A stretch of 16,794 nt of DNA from Acidaminobacter sp. Lineage in GTDB: Bacteria; Bacillota_A; Clostridia; Peptostreptococcales; Acidaminobacteraceae. Shown piece after piece: positions 8,500 to 15,396 of this stretch. Both the position numbers and the translations under genes were made by a program. Every line of letters starts with the position of its first letter. The first letter of the stretch is position 1. Location of the stretch: positions 1-16,794 of the forward strand of contig WXFH01000180.1 in NCBI GenBank assembly GCA_009881125.1, given 5' to 3'. The notes below the pieces were generated by a model. That model had not been told where the DNA came from. It worked only from the letters and a program-made list of their open reading frames with translations, and did not search any database.

Positions 8500-9273
8500 T
8501 TATCTGGCTGAACCTCGATAGCCCAGTTTTAACGAAATATCACTTGAAGCTTTTTTAAGAAGTTGGATCGTCTCTTGAATCTTTTCATCTGTCATTCTGA
8601 TCGTTGGGCCAGAAACGCTTATAGCGTATTTTGCCTGTCCGGTATGATCAAATATTGGCGCCGCGACGCAGGTTAAGCCTTCTATACGCTCCTCATAATC
8701 CATAGCAAAGCCATTTTTTCTTATTTCGCTCAGGTTTTCCAGGAGTGCCGCCTTCGATGTAATAGTTTGACTTGTAAATGCTTTCAACTCATTTGGCAAT
8801 TTGCTGTTGACCAACTCGGGATCCAAATACGCCAGCATTGCTTTGCCGACACCTGTACAATAAGCCGGATTGCGTGTCCCAATTGTTGTAAAGATCCTCA
8901 TAGATTGAAACGATTCTTGCTTATCAATATAGATAACTTCCAGACCTTCGAGCATCCCTAAATGGACGGTTTCTTCGATAGCATTTCGAATTTCACTAAG
9001 CAGCGGCGATGCAATTTGATGTATATCCATAGAATTAATCACTAAATTGCCGAGCTCTACCAAGCGAATGCCCAGACAATATTTCTGGTTTTCATCATTT
9101 TGACTGATCAATCCATGATATTTTAACGTATTAAGTATTCCAAACGCAGTACTTTTATGTAAATCCAACTGTTCGGCAATCTCTGTCAACTTAAGCTCTC
9201 GCGTCGTATCCGAAAAAAGCTCAAGAATCATCATTGCACGGTCAATGGCCTGCACTCGTTTTCCAACTTCCAT
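8500..9273 (-). CDS. IclR-family transcriptional regulator
   Basis: A 257-residue regulator with an N-terminal winged helix-turn-helix (about residues 7-70, including LTEIAEQLDLHKSTAFGILNTL split across the recognition helix) and a C-terminal effector-binding domain. The latter shows TGVGKAMLAYL and the conserved GLTCVAAPIFDHTGQ...ISVSGP stretch that lines the ligand pocket in the family. The chosen ATG at 9273 has GAGG 9 bases upstream; other in-frame ATGs lie at 9282 and 9288. The gene is directly upstream of, and co-oriented with, the TRAP and meta-pathway genes. It very likely controls them in response to a pathway acid and perhaps itself, given the shared element before both units. Repressor or activator cannot be decided from sequence. 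Confidence 0.93.
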   Translation of the reverse strand: MEVGKRVQAIDRAMMILELFSDTTRELKLTEIAEQLDLHKSTAFGILNTLKYHGLISQNDENQKYCLGIRLVELGNLVINSMDIHQIASPLLSEIRNAIEETVHLGMLEGLEVIYIDKQESFQSMRIFTTIGTRNPAYCTGVGKAMLAYLDPELVNSKLPNELKAFTSQTITSKAALLENLSEIRKNGFAMDYEERIEGLTCVAAPIFDHTGQAKYAISVSGPTIRMTDEKIQETIQLLKKASSDISLKLGYRGSAR

Positions 9274-9306
9274 GATCAACATCCTCATCAAGGTTCTGTT
9301 TTCTGA

Positions 9307-9335
9307 ATATTAACACATTAAAAAATCAAAGTAAA
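9307..9335 (-). promoter_or_regulatory. Candidate vegetative promoter of iclR
   Basis: On the minus strand TTTACT (9330-9335) and TAATAT (9307-9312) are separated by 17 bases, a fair match to a sigma-A promoter (4 of 6 in each box). It ends about 34 bases before the chosen iclR start and lies just downstream of the repeated 21-base element. Confidence 0.35.
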
Positions 9336-9356
9336 TAGATTTTGCGAAAAAATCCT

Positions 9357-9377
9357 ACATTGTCGCACGGCGTTCTC
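9357..9377 (-). promoter_or_regulatory. Candidate operator upstream of iclR
   Basis: This is the second copy of the 21-base element found before dctP, identical at 20 of 21 positions (G instead of A at the thirteenth base). It lies 83 bases before the iclR start and about 22 bases upstream of the candidate -35 box. Conservation in otherwise unlike AT-rich spacers argues for a protein-binding site, most simply for the IclR regulator itself. Confidence 0.55.
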
Positions 9378-9476
9378 ATTTTTATGTGACAGCGTGTACT
9401 TCATGACAGTTCCACTCCAGATCGTGCACAAAGTTCACCTCACCGCTATACAATATTTTATAAGTCCACATACCTA

Positions 9477-9516
9477 AAATGCCCACCGTCAATGTGATGA
9501 CGGTGGGCATTTTTTT
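9477..9516 (+). terminator. Strong plus-strand terminator with no obvious upstream gene
   Basis: Arms 9477-9490 and 9499-9512 form a perfect 14-bp stem (core ATGCCCACCGTC) with an 8-base loop, and seven Ts span 9510-9516. It is a textbook intrinsic terminator for plus-strand transcription, yet the only gene to its left, iclR, runs the other way. The opposite strand has only a four-T tail. It may end a small RNA or block antisense readthrough. Confidence 0.8.
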
Positions 9517-9526
9517 ATGTCTTCAC

Positions 9527-9576
9527 TTATAAATGGTGTTATTTTAGCAACAAACCATTATAAATCATACCATTAT
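9527..9576. promoter_or_regulatory. Candidate upstream activator sites for the sigma-54 promoter
   Basis: TTATAAATGGT (9527-9537) is an imperfect inverted copy of ACCATTATAA (9554-9563), and ACCATTAT recurs as a direct copy at 9569-9576. The cluster lies about 135-180 bases before the sigma-54 promoter, the usual distance for enhancer sites bound by sigma-54 activators. Assignment to the activator at 12655-14679 is inference. Confidence 0.45.
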
Positions 9577-9707
9577 TTCAATTTCACCCCTTTACAAACA
9601 AATAGATGCATCACGCCTAATTAAATTAATAGTTATGCCATTCTAAATACTGAGTCTTATCAAGCCTTTGATTTTTTTTTGAAAGATACACTTTATTTAA
9701 TTGAACT

Positions 9708-9723
9708 AGGCACGATTTTTGCT
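9708..9723 (+). promoter_or_regulatory. Sigma-54 (-24/-12) promoter for the amidohydrolase-AbgT operon
   Basis: AGGCAC-N5-TTGC matches the sigma-54 consensus TGGCAC-N5-TTGC except at the first base. The essential GG (9709-9710) and GC (9721-9722) are exactly 10 bases apart. Transcription would begin near 9734, about 78 bases before the ATG. A sigma-54 activator gene lies convergent at the other end of the operon. Confidence 0.75.
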
Positions 9724-9811
9724 TATTATCATTTTGTTACGTTTTGTTCATATTCATATCAAATAACAAGCCCTGGTACCCATTACCTCTTCAAGAATGG
9801 AGTGATCAATT

Positions 9812-10993
9812 ATGAGCACAGAAAACATAAAAGCACTTTCTGAAAAATTTTACCCCGAAGTCAAAGCGCTTCGACACTATTTCCATATGAATCCCGAATT
9901 GTCTTTCAAGGAATATGGCACCGCTAAAAGAGTCGCTGAGGTCCTTGAGTCCCTGGGCATCGAAACGCAAACTGGCGTCGCTGAAACCGGTGTGGTCGGA
10001 TTAATCCGCGGTGCAGCTGACGGTCCAACGGTTCTTCTCAGAGCTGACATGGACGCCTTGCTGCTCCAGGAAGAAGCAGACGTCCCCTACCGCTCCCAGG
10101 TCCCTGGCGTCATGCATGCTTGCGGACACGATGGCCACACAGCAGGACTTCTCGGCGCAGCTATGATTCTAAACGAACTGAAGGACCAGTTTAAAGGCAA
10201 TGTCAAACTCGTCTTTCAGCCTGCAGAGGAAAATGAAGGCGGGGCGCTGCCTATGATCCAGGCAGGTGTCATGGAAAATCCAAAAGTAGACGCGGCCTTT
10301 GGCTGCCACCTTTGGGGCAACCTTAAGGAAGGGCAAATCCAACTGAAAAAAGGCCCCATGATGGCCTCCCCGGATATGTTTAATATAAAAATCATCGGCA
10401 GAGGCGGTCACGCGGCCTTACCTCATTTGTCGATTGATCCCATCAGCATCTCCGCACAAGTCATCAATGAATTCCAAACCATAATCTCGAGACGAAAAAA
10501 TCCCGTGTTGCCTGCTGTCATCTCTGTGTCCATGATCCACGGCGGTGAAACCCATAATGTCATCCCAAATACAGTTGAAATGTGCGGCACAATCCGTGTG
10601 TTTGACAAGGAAGTCAGAAAATGGATCCCAGAAGCCATGGAGTTCGTGCTGCGACATGTCACAGAGGCAAATGGCGCCAGTTACGAATTCTCTGTTGAAA
10701 AACGCTTTCCACCATTGATTAATGACAGCGCCATGACGGAGCTCGTCGAAAAATCCGCCGTCAAACTTTGGGGCAATGAGCGCGTTGAGTGGTCCGAGAC
10801 GCCAAATATGGGCGGCGAAGATTTCGCTTACTTCGCTGAGCACGTACCATCTTCATTCTTTTTTGTCGGCATAGCGCAGGATGAAACGACTCCCGTCAGT
10901 CACCACCATCCAAAGTTTGCCTGGAACGATGAGGTCCTCAAGGTATCCATGATGACAATGGCACAGGCTGCTATAGATTATTTAAACCAATAG
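9812..10993 (+). CDS. M20-family amidohydrolase (aminoacylase / AbgB-HipO type)
   Basis: A 393-residue zinc-type metallohydrolase of the M20D group, which splits amide bonds of N-acyl amino acids and related compounds in the cytoplasm. The metal-binding residues are visible: Cys104 and His106 in MHACGHDGHT, Glu139-Glu140 in FQPAEENEGG, His166 in GCHLWG, and the late histidines in SHHHPKFAWND (365-366). ADMDAL at 78-83 and GGEDFAYF near 335 are also typical, and GRGGHAALPH marks the dimerisation lid domain. The ATG has GGAG 9 bases upstream. The next gene is an AbgT-type transporter, so the pair may import and hydrolyse p-aminobenzoyl-glutamate or another acylated amino acid. In E. coli that hydrolase is a two-protein enzyme (AbgA/AbgB), whereas here only one hydrolase gene is present, so the substrate is open. 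Confidence 0.92.
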   Translation: MSTENIKALSEKFYPEVKALRHYFHMNPELSFKEYGTAKRVAEVLESLGIETQTGVAETGVVGLIRGAADGPTVLLRADMDALLLQEEADVPYRSQVPGVMHACGHDGHTAGLLGAAMILNELKDQFKGNVKLVFQPAEENEGGALPMIQAGVMENPKVDAAFGCHLWGNLKEGQIQLKKGPMMASPDMFNIKIIGRGGHAALPHLSIDPISISAQVINEFQTIISRRKNPVLPAVISVSMIHGGETHNVIPNTVEMCGTIRVFDKEVRKWIPEAMEFVLRHVTEANGASYEFSVEKRFPPLINDSAMTELVEKSAVKLWGNERVEWSETPNMGGEDFAYFAEHVPSSFFFVGIAQDETTPVSHHHPKFAWNDEVLKVSMMTMAQAAIDYLNQ

Positions 10994-11022
10994 AAATTAT
11001 TATTAAGGAGGCATTATTAATA

Positions 11023-12570
11023 ATGGAAAAAGAAACCCGCAATAAGTCAAATTCCAGAATTGAGCGTATCCTCAACGCCATTGAGCGCGCCGGCAACGCC
11101 CTTCCGGACCCCGTCACCCTGTTCTTCATCATCAGTGTCGCTATTTTGATCATTTCCTGGATTGCAGCAAACGCACAACTCTCGGTAGTACACCCTTCCA
11201 CCAACGAAACTGTATCCGCCGTCAACCTCCTGACCAAAGATGGTCTCAGAAACATCATGACCGGGTTTGTCAAGAACTTCCAGGGCTATCCTCCGCTTGG
11301 CTTGGTGCTCGTGGTTATGATTGGTGCTGGCGTCGCTGAAAAATCAGGCATGATTACAGCGGCCATGCGTCACTCCATTTCCAAGATTCCCGCCAACATG
11401 GTCAGCGCCGCGGTCATATTCATAGGTATCATTGCCAACGCCTTTGGGGACGCGGGCTTCGTCGTACTTCCCCCTCTTGCCGCACTTGTCTTCCTTATGA
11501 TTGGCCGTCATCCTCTCGTGGGCATGTTCGCTTCTTATGCCGGTATGGCGGGTGGCTTTGCCGCGAACGTCATGGTCAACATGTCAGATGTTCTGGCTGC
11601 AAGCTTTACCATTCCGGCTGCCCAAGTCATTGACCCTTCTTATCAGGGCACTCCAGCCATGAACCTCTATTTTCTGATCGCATCCGTCGCCGTTTTGGTC
11701 ATTGCCGGTACCTTAGTCACAGAAAAAATCATAGCACCACGCTTTAAAACCTATACCCCTGACGAAGACCTTCAGCATGAAATCACCGAGATCTCAGACG
11801 TCGAAGTTAAAGGTTTGAAATGGGCTGGCTTCACCTTCCTCTTCCTCCTCGCGGTGGTCATCGCTTTAAGCGTTGGAAAAGAGGCCTTCTTCGCGGATCC
11901 TGCGACCGGTTCCCTCCTTGCGTTCACGTCACCACTGATGCAGAGTATTATCCCGCTGATCACTTTCTTGTTCCTCATTCCAGGCCTCGTTTACGGCAAA
12001 GTCACCGGCAGCATCAAAAACGATAAAGAGGCTGCCGCCATGATGGGCAACGCAATGCGCGATATGGGTCCTTATATCATTTTGGCTTTCGTTGCTTCAC
12101 AATTTCTCGCCTACTTTAACTGGAGCAATTTAGGCGTTATCCTTTCTGTCAAAGGTGCCGAAAGCCTTAGGGCTGCTGGCTTTACCGACATTGGCCTGAT
12201 TATTGGATTCATCATCCTCTCTTCTTTAATCAATATCTTTATTGGAAGTGCCTCGGCAAAATGGGCTATTATGGCGCCTATCTTTGTGCCAATGTTCCTT
12301 CTCCTCGGCTTCGATCCGGCACTGACACAAATGGCTTACAGAATTGGCGATTCAATCACAAATCCACTGACGCCACTTCTGCCGTACTTCCCGATCCTCT
12401 TAGCGTTCGCCAGAAAATATGACAAAAATGTCGGTATAGGTACCATGATCTCCAATATGTTGCCGTATTCCATTGTTTTCGCGGTGATTTGGACGCTGCT
12501 GCTCATCGTCTTCATCCTCTTCAATCTGCCGCTTGGGCCTGGTGCAGGCATCTACTACACTTTGCCTTAA
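11023..12570 (+). CDS. AbgT-family transporter
   Basis: A 515-residue integral membrane protein of the AbgT family, whose studied members import p-aminobenzoyl-glutamate or export sulfonamide-like drugs. Family signatures include RAGNALPDPVTLFF near the N-terminus, NAFGDAGFVVLPPLAALVF, GMAGGFAANVMVNMSDVLAA, FIGSASAKWAIMAPIFVPM, and the late GDSITNPLTPLLPYFP. About ten to twelve hydrophobic helices are evident. It starts 29 bases after the amidohydrolase stop with AAGGAGG 11 bases before its ATG, so both genes form one operon under the sigma-54 promoter. The hydrolase partner favours uptake for nutrition over drug efflux; the true substrate is not readable. Confidence 0.94.
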   Translation: MEKETRNKSNSRIERILNAIERAGNALPDPVTLFFIISVAILIISWIAANAQLSVVHPSTNETVSAVNLLTKDGLRNIMTGFVKNFQGYPPLGLVLVVMIGAGVAEKSGMITAAMRHSISKIPANMVSAAVIFIGIIANAFGDAGFVVLPPLAALVFLMIGRHPLVGMFASYAGMAGGFAANVMVNMSDVLAASFTIPAAQVIDPSYQGTPAMNLYFLIASVAVLVIAGTLVTEKIIAPRFKTYTPDEDLQHEITEISDVEVKGLKWAGFTFLFLLAVVIALSVGKEAFFADPATGSLLAFTSPLMQSIIPLITFLFLIPGLVYGKVTGSIKNDKEAAAMMGNAMRDMGPYIILAFVASQFLAYFNWSNLGVILSVKGAESLRAAGFTDIGLIIGFIILSSLINIFIGSASAKWAIMAPIFVPMFLLLGFDPALTQMAYRIGDSITNPLTPLLPYFPILLAFARKYDKNVGIGTMISNMLPYSIVFAVIWTLLLIVFILFNLPLGPGAGIYYTLP

Positions 12571-12598
12571 CAGTCACAGCCACCCTTACAAAAATTTC

Positions 12599-12645
12599 AA
12601 AAACCTCGAGGATTTGCCGATAGTCGCAGCCCCCGAGGTTTTTTT
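12599..12645. terminator. Bidirectional terminator between the AbgT gene and the sigma-54 activator gene
   Basis: AAAAACCTCG (12599-12608) pairs with CGAGGTTTTT (12634-12643) around a 25-base loop, with a T tract to 12645. The minus-strand reading also ends in TTTTTG, so it can stop the convergent activator transcript, whose stop codon is 9 bases away. Confidence 0.8.
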
Positions 12646-12654
12646 CTTATGTTC

Positions 12655-14679
12655 TCACCATTTCACACCATTATTTAGCTCGTCCATTCGTTTTCTGCCT
12701 AGCGCTGTCAAAACCGTTCCGTGGCGGCCTTTCTTGACCTCGATTAATCCCTGCTGCTTCATCAAATTGAGGTGCTCGTGGATTCTGTATTCCGTCATTT
12801 TGAAACCCTGATCCTTAAGATGCCTCAACAAGCTTCGGCGGCCAGCGTGGTCACGGTCAATTTGAGCGAGAATTTCTGCTTCGATTCTTTGCTCGGCAGC
12901 GACCATCGGCAAACTTTCACCGGCATTTTCACTTTGAATTGACAGATGTTGTTCCCTAATCCATTTTTGATAGCGATCCGGAAGGTGCTCAATCCCTAAG
13001 ACGCGCTTGTCAAAACTTAGCATGTATGACGCGCAGCCTTTAAGCTCTCTGACATTGCCGGGCCAAGAGTAGGCTCTGAAGAAGGTCTTTAAGGGCTCGT
13101 TCATCTGGCAGCTACCCGGGCCGAGAATCTGCGCGAGGATGGGCTCAATGTCCTCTTTGCGCTCGCAGAGCGGCGGGACTGATAGGGTCACAGGGTTAAT
13201 TCGGTAATACAAGTCGTCGCGAAAGGTGCTGCTCAACATAGCATCTTCCAGATTTCGATTTGTGGCGCAAATGACTCTGACATCTACTTTCTTCACAAGG
13301 TTGGAACCAATGGGCTGCACTTCTTTTTCCTGAAGAAAGCGCAGCAGCCTGACCTGAAGCTTTAAGCTGGCTTCCCCAATTTCGTCCAGAAACACCGTGC
13401 CGCCATGAGCACTCTCAAGGATGCCTTTCCTGCCGGTTCTGAGCGCGCCTGTAAAGGCGCCGCCCACGTAGCCAAATAGCTCCGACTCCAACAGGCTCTC
13501 TGAAAACGCGCCGCAGTTCACCGCGTGAAAGGGGCGATTTCTCCGTTTGGAAGCCGCGTGAATGGAATGGGCCAACAACTCCTTTCCCACACCGGACGGT
13601 CCCTCAATCAGGACATTCGCCTCAGTCCCCGCAAAATGCCTTGCGAGTTCGACTATGCGCTTCATTTCGCTGCTGTGACAGATGATGTCATCGAATCGAT
13701 AGGACAGCTGGCTATTGGGTTCCTCTTTCGCCATTGGCAAAACTTCCAGTAAAAATCTATGTCTGAGGCTCTCGCCATAGCTTTCAATGACCTTGATGCT
13801 GACGTTGTAGCGGCGCCCTGAAGCCAGATCGAAGCGGCCGCTTCCGCCCCTGTCGTCGCAGGCGCTTCGCAGCTCTTCCAACTGGGCATTTCTATAAATT
13901 TTTTGGCCTATCATTTTTTCAAAGTCTGTCTGAAACTCAGCCCGGAGACGCTCGTTGAATCCCAGGACCACATCCTGCTCATCCAGCATAAGGGCTGGCG
14001 TATCCATTTGATTCAGCAAGACCAGCCGCTCTTGGACTGCTTCACTTTGGATTGAAATTTCGACACACTCATGATAGTCGATCAAGTCTGTTTCATCTGA
14101 CAGGTAAGCCGTAATTTTTTCATCCATATAATCTAATGAGAGTCCCGCTGCCTCCCCAATTTTTCTGAGCACATAGGGATGAACGACGCGCCAGCCTATG
14201 TCGATGGTATGCTCGACCTCCGGAAGCTCATAAGTTTTAATGCCCAGATAAATGGCGTGTTTATAAGCGCTGGCATCCAAACGCTGGCCGTAATAGGGCA
14301 CAAAGTTGACATGATCGATGCCGTGAGCTCTGAAGGTCATCAAGGTGTCCCACAAGAATACCGAGCCTTCACTAACGATTAGAAGCTCAGTACCCCGGTC
14401 GAGTTTTTTAATGGCTTCAAGGCTGTTGCCATGCAAGGTATTGCCCATGTGGTAATAGGCCGCACGGGGATTCTTGCACTTCTCAGCAAGCACTGCTTTT
14501 AAAAAGTTCACTGTATAGAGCACTATATCCGCCTCAAAGGGTTCCACAGGATGGAGATCTGAGTACAGCTTGATCTGCAGCTCTATGTGATCCTCGTACA
14601 GCCGTCTGAGAATGGCGGCATAGAAGTCCAGGGTTTCCTCGTAGATCACGAAGACGAAGACTTTGAGTTTGGTTGACAT
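12655..14679 (-). CDS. Sigma-54 dependent activator with PAS, AAA+ and an unusual winged-helix-like C-terminus
   Basis: A 674-residue enhancer-binding protein that would use ATP to open sigma-54 promoters. Residues 1-220 form an alpha/beta sensor region that I cannot assign firmly. A PAS-like domain follows (about 222-315, NQMDTPALMLDEQDVVLGFN). The AAA+ domain (about 328-560) has Walker A GPSGVGKE at 360-367, the sigma-54 contact loop GAFTGA at 407-412, Walker B GGTVFLDE at 426-433, and the late WPGNVREL. The last 75 residues, with HEHLNLMKQQGLIEVKKGRHG, look like a winged helix rather than the usual Fis-type helix-turn-helix. The ATG at 14679 has the near-perfect ribosome site GGAGGTGATC four bases upstream; an ATG at 14742 would add 21 poorly conserved residues. 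It lies convergent to the sigma-54-driven amidohydrolase operon and probably controls it. Confidence 0.93.
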   Translation of the reverse strand: MSTKLKVFVFVIYEETLDFYAAILRRLYEDHIELQIKLYSDLHPVEPFEADIVLYTVNFLKAVLAEKCKNPRAAYYHMGNTLHGNSLEAIKKLDRGTELLIVSEGSVFLWDTLMTFRAHGIDHVNFVPYYGQRLDASAYKHAIYLGIKTYELPEVEHTIDIGWRVVHPYVLRKIGEAAGLSLDYMDEKITAYLSDETDLIDYHECVEISIQSEAVQERLVLLNQMDTPALMLDEQDVVLGFNERLRAEFQTDFEKMIGQKIYRNAQLEELRSACDDRGGSGRFDLASGRRYNVSIKVIESYGESLRHRFLLEVLPMAKEEPNSQLSYRFDDIICHSSEMKRIVELARHFAGTEANVLIEGPSGVGKELLAHSIHAASKRRNRPFHAVNCGAFSESLLESELFGYVGGAFTGALRTGRKGILESAHGGTVFLDEIGEASLKLQVRLLRFLQEKEVQPIGSNLVKKVDVRVICATNRNLEDAMLSSTFRDDLYYRINPVTLSVPPLCERKEDIEPILAQILGPGSCQMNEPLKTFFRAYSWPGNVRELKGCASYMLSFDKRVLGIEHLPDRYQKWIREQHLSIQSENAGESLPMVAAEQRIEAEILAQIDRDHAGRRSLLRHLKDQGFKMTEYRIHEHLNLMKQQGLIEVKKGRHGTVLTALGRKRMDELNNGVKW

Positions 14680-14789
14680 GGGGATCACCTCCGGTGGAGT
14701 GTGGGGGGATATATTATGGGGTGTCATGCGGTCTGTGTCCATGGACGTTTAATAAGGCATTATTTAGCTGACTTTGTCTGATTACCAGT

Positions 14790-14818
14790 ATTGTAGTTTA
14801 ATTTTAGCAGAAATGCAA
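14790..14818 (-). promoter_or_regulatory. Candidate promoter of the sigma-54 activator gene
   Basis: On the minus strand TTGCAT (14813-14818) and TACAAT (14790-14795) are 17 bases apart. The -10 is a good match and the -35 a weak one. It would leave a leader of about 105 bases before the chosen start at 14679. It falls in the short spacer between the degenerate edge of the repeat array and the activator gene. Confidence 0.35.
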
Positions 14819-14829
14819 AGAGTGGATTC

Positions 14830-15377
14830 ATGTCGTTAAAGCAGCGCGCGCTATATCTGCCAGCATTCTCGATTGACTCACATTCCCTTCGCGGCATCCT
14901 TCGTGTGTGACCCCCACCAGGCTTCCGCCTGTTTGGGTTTTTATGCCCTTTGGGCATAAAAACGCAGGGCGATCTCGTTTCTACCAGCGCTCTCTTCATA
15001 GTTACATTCCCTCGAATGCTGCTTCGCGGCATCCTTCGTGTGTGACCCCCAAACAGGCACCCGCCTGGTGGGTTTTTATGCCCTTTGGGCATAAAAACGC
15101 AGGGCGATCTCGTTTCTACCAGCGCTCTCTTCATAGTTACATTCCCTCGGATGCTGCTTCGCGGCATCCTTCGTGTGTGACCCCCAAACAGGCACCCGCC
15201 TGTTTGGGTTTTTATGCCCTTTGGGCATAAAAACGCAGGGCGATCTCGTTTCTACCAGCGCTCTCTTCATAGTTACATTCCCTAGGATGCTGCTTCGCGG
15301 CATCCTTCGTGTGTGACCCCCAAACAGCACCCACCTGTTTGGGTTTTTATGCCCTTTGGGCATAAAAACGCAGGGCG
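14830..15377. repeat. Tandem array of about 135-bp hairpin-rich repeats
   Basis: Taking the hairpin TTTTTATGCCC-TTT-GGGCATAAAAA as unit start, copies begin at 14938, 15073, 15209 and 15344, giving periods of 135, 136 and 135 bases. Three full units are almost identical. A degenerate, deleted copy precedes them (about 14830-14937) and a partial copy runs into the guaA terminator. Each full unit holds that 11-bp hairpin plus two others: CCCAAACAGG...CCTGTTTGGG with a 6-base loop, and GGATGCTGC-TTC-GCGGCATCC. Some arms are imperfect in single copies. No conserved protein is recognisable and the 136-base unit breaks any frame through the array. There are no short spacer-repeat units, so it is not CRISPR. 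Its function is unknown. Confidence 0.9.
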
Positions 15378-15394
15378 CGCATGCGCGCCCTGCG
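15364..15394 (-). terminator. guaA terminator
   Basis: A perfect 26-bp palindrome (15369-15394) begins 2 bases after the guaA stop and is followed on the minus strand by GTTTTTATG-like sequence with five Ts (15364-15368). One arm shares CGCAGGGCG with the repeat units, so the terminator and the last array copy are fused. A second hairpin (15344-15368) follows directly. Confidence 0.8.
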
Positions 15395-15396
15395 GG

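Larger units (their letters stand above)
9378..9811. other. Long regulatory spacer between iclR and the amidohydrolase gene
   Basis: No convincing protein gene is seen in this AT-rich stretch of about 430 bases. Besides the terminator at 9477-9516 it holds repeated ACCATT half-sites (9527-9576) and a sigma-54 promoter match (9708-9723). It separates two divergently transcribed operons. Confidence 0.7.

Noticed and set aside
10418..10843. 141-codon minus-strand frame opposite the amidohydrolase gene
   Set aside because: Antisense shadow of a well-supported M20 gene with no family features.
14760..15363. Open frames across the array on both strands giving repeated peptides such as VFMPKGHKNP
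   Set aside because: They simply translate the hairpin-rich repeat; the 136-base unit breaks the frame, and codons coincide with perfect inverted repeats. I treat them as non-coding, though the minus-strand 45-codon periodicity was noted.
14830..15377. CRISPR array
   Set aside because: Repeats are about 135 bases and contiguous, with no unique spacers of regular length and no cas genes nearby.
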